DNA of 6,217 nt from Prevotella sp. UBA3757 (GTDB taxonomy: Bacteria; Bacteroidota; Bacteroidia; Bacteroidales; Bacteroidaceae): NCBI GenBank assembly GCA_002371715.1, contig DFGF01000031.1, forward strand, positions 9,375 to 15,591, in the 5' to 3' direction. The notes below the pieces were generated by a model. The model had not been told where the DNA came from, ran no database searches, and was given only the letters and a program-made list of their open reading frames with translations. The position numbers and the translations under genes were made by a program. Shown piece by piece: positions 5,909 to 6,217 of this stretch (positions within the stretch are counted from its first letter, which is position 1; each line of letters begins with the position of its first letter).

Positions 5909-6217
5909 ATGCTGTTTCGCTGGAATCATAGGGATGTTCCTGAACTCAACACCACGTCGACGGCCGACATATCGTTCATGTTGCTGGTGTTTTTCCTCGT
6001 CACCTCGTCAATGGATACCGACAAGGGACTGGGACGTAAGCTGTCGCCCATGGACGAACAGCAGCAGGAGCAGCGCGACATCAGCCGCAGCAATGTGCTC
6101 CAGGTGAGCATCGATGCCGACGACGTGCTCTATTGTGACGGAAAGGTGGTGACCCACGAAGAACTCTGTCAGCAGGTGGAGTCGTTTGTGGTCTCGCGCC
6201 AGACCGACCAGCATGTC
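5909..6217 (+). CDS. exbD: ExbD family biopolymer transport protein (3' end outside the window)
   Basis: The frame is open from ATG 5909 to the right edge (103 codons, no stop). ExbD subunits sit inside the ExbB pentamer and carry the protonatable aspartate of the TonB motor. The protein has a short cytoplasmic N-terminus with the family P-E-L-N-T-T-S-T motif, then A-D20-I-S-F-M-L-L-V-F-F-L-V-T as the single membrane span. Asp20 matches the essential membrane aspartate of E. coli ExbD (D25). After the span comes S-M-D-T-D-K-G-L-G-R-K-L-S-P, close to the usual Bacteroidota 'DTDKGL.RKLPP' sequence, and then the start of the periplasmic domain, with two cysteines near residues 76 and 87. ExbD proteins of this type are usually about 130-200 aa, so a moderate part is missing. 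It lies 7 nt after the 40-aa membrane protein and is clearly co-transcribed with exbB. Confidence 0.92.
   Translation, partial: MLFRWNHRDVPELNTTSTADISFMLLVFFLVTSSMDTDKGLGRKLSPMDEQQQEQRDISRSNVLQVSIDADDVLYCDGKVVTHEELCQQVESFVVSRQTDQHV

Overview
The window looks like a Bacteroidota chromosome, most likely Prevotellaceae or a close relative. The evidence is a SusD/RagB lipoprotein, a secreted protein with a Prevotella-style 'KGIY...GRKVVVK' tail, a TAnnTTTG-type -7 promoter element, A-rich leaders without Shine-Dalgarno sequences, and the Bacteroidota form of ExbB/ExbD. The genus is an inference from these protein types; no marker gene is present. All genes lie on the + strand and the coding DNA is fairly GC-rich.

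Left block (1-2323): the 3' portion of a SusD-family outer-membrane nutrient-binding lipoprotein, whose start codon probably lies just left of the window, and then a 263-aa secreted protein of unknown function. The 83-bp gap between them holds a tandem array of the heptamer RTTGAAC, which supplies the susD stop codon and closes all three forward frames. The partner SusC/TonB-dependent transporter would be expected upstream, outside the window. A strong intrinsic terminator (2353-2388) ends this block.

Right block (2393-6217): an exact TACCTTTG -7 element lies directly after the terminator and only 5 nt before the ATG of an 824-aa secreted metzincin-type zinc metalloprotease (DUF5118/DUF5117/DUF4953 architecture). 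It is followed, with no visible terminator or promoter, by exbB, a 40-aa single-span membrane protein overlapping exbB by 8 nt, and exbD, which runs off the right edge. ExbB and ExbD form the inner-membrane proton channel that energises TonB-dependent outer-membrane transporters such as the SusC/SusD systems of the left block, so the two blocks are linked in function though probably transcribed separately.

The most notable structures are a five-copy ATCAGCC heptamer tract inside the exbB coding region, where slippage by one or two units would truncate the reading frame; the small membrane protein between exbB and exbD; and the very compact terminator/promoter/start junction before the metalloprotease. 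I found no RNA genes, CRISPR array or mobile element, and no stretch over 300 bases without a gene. I cannot claim a clearly new system here.
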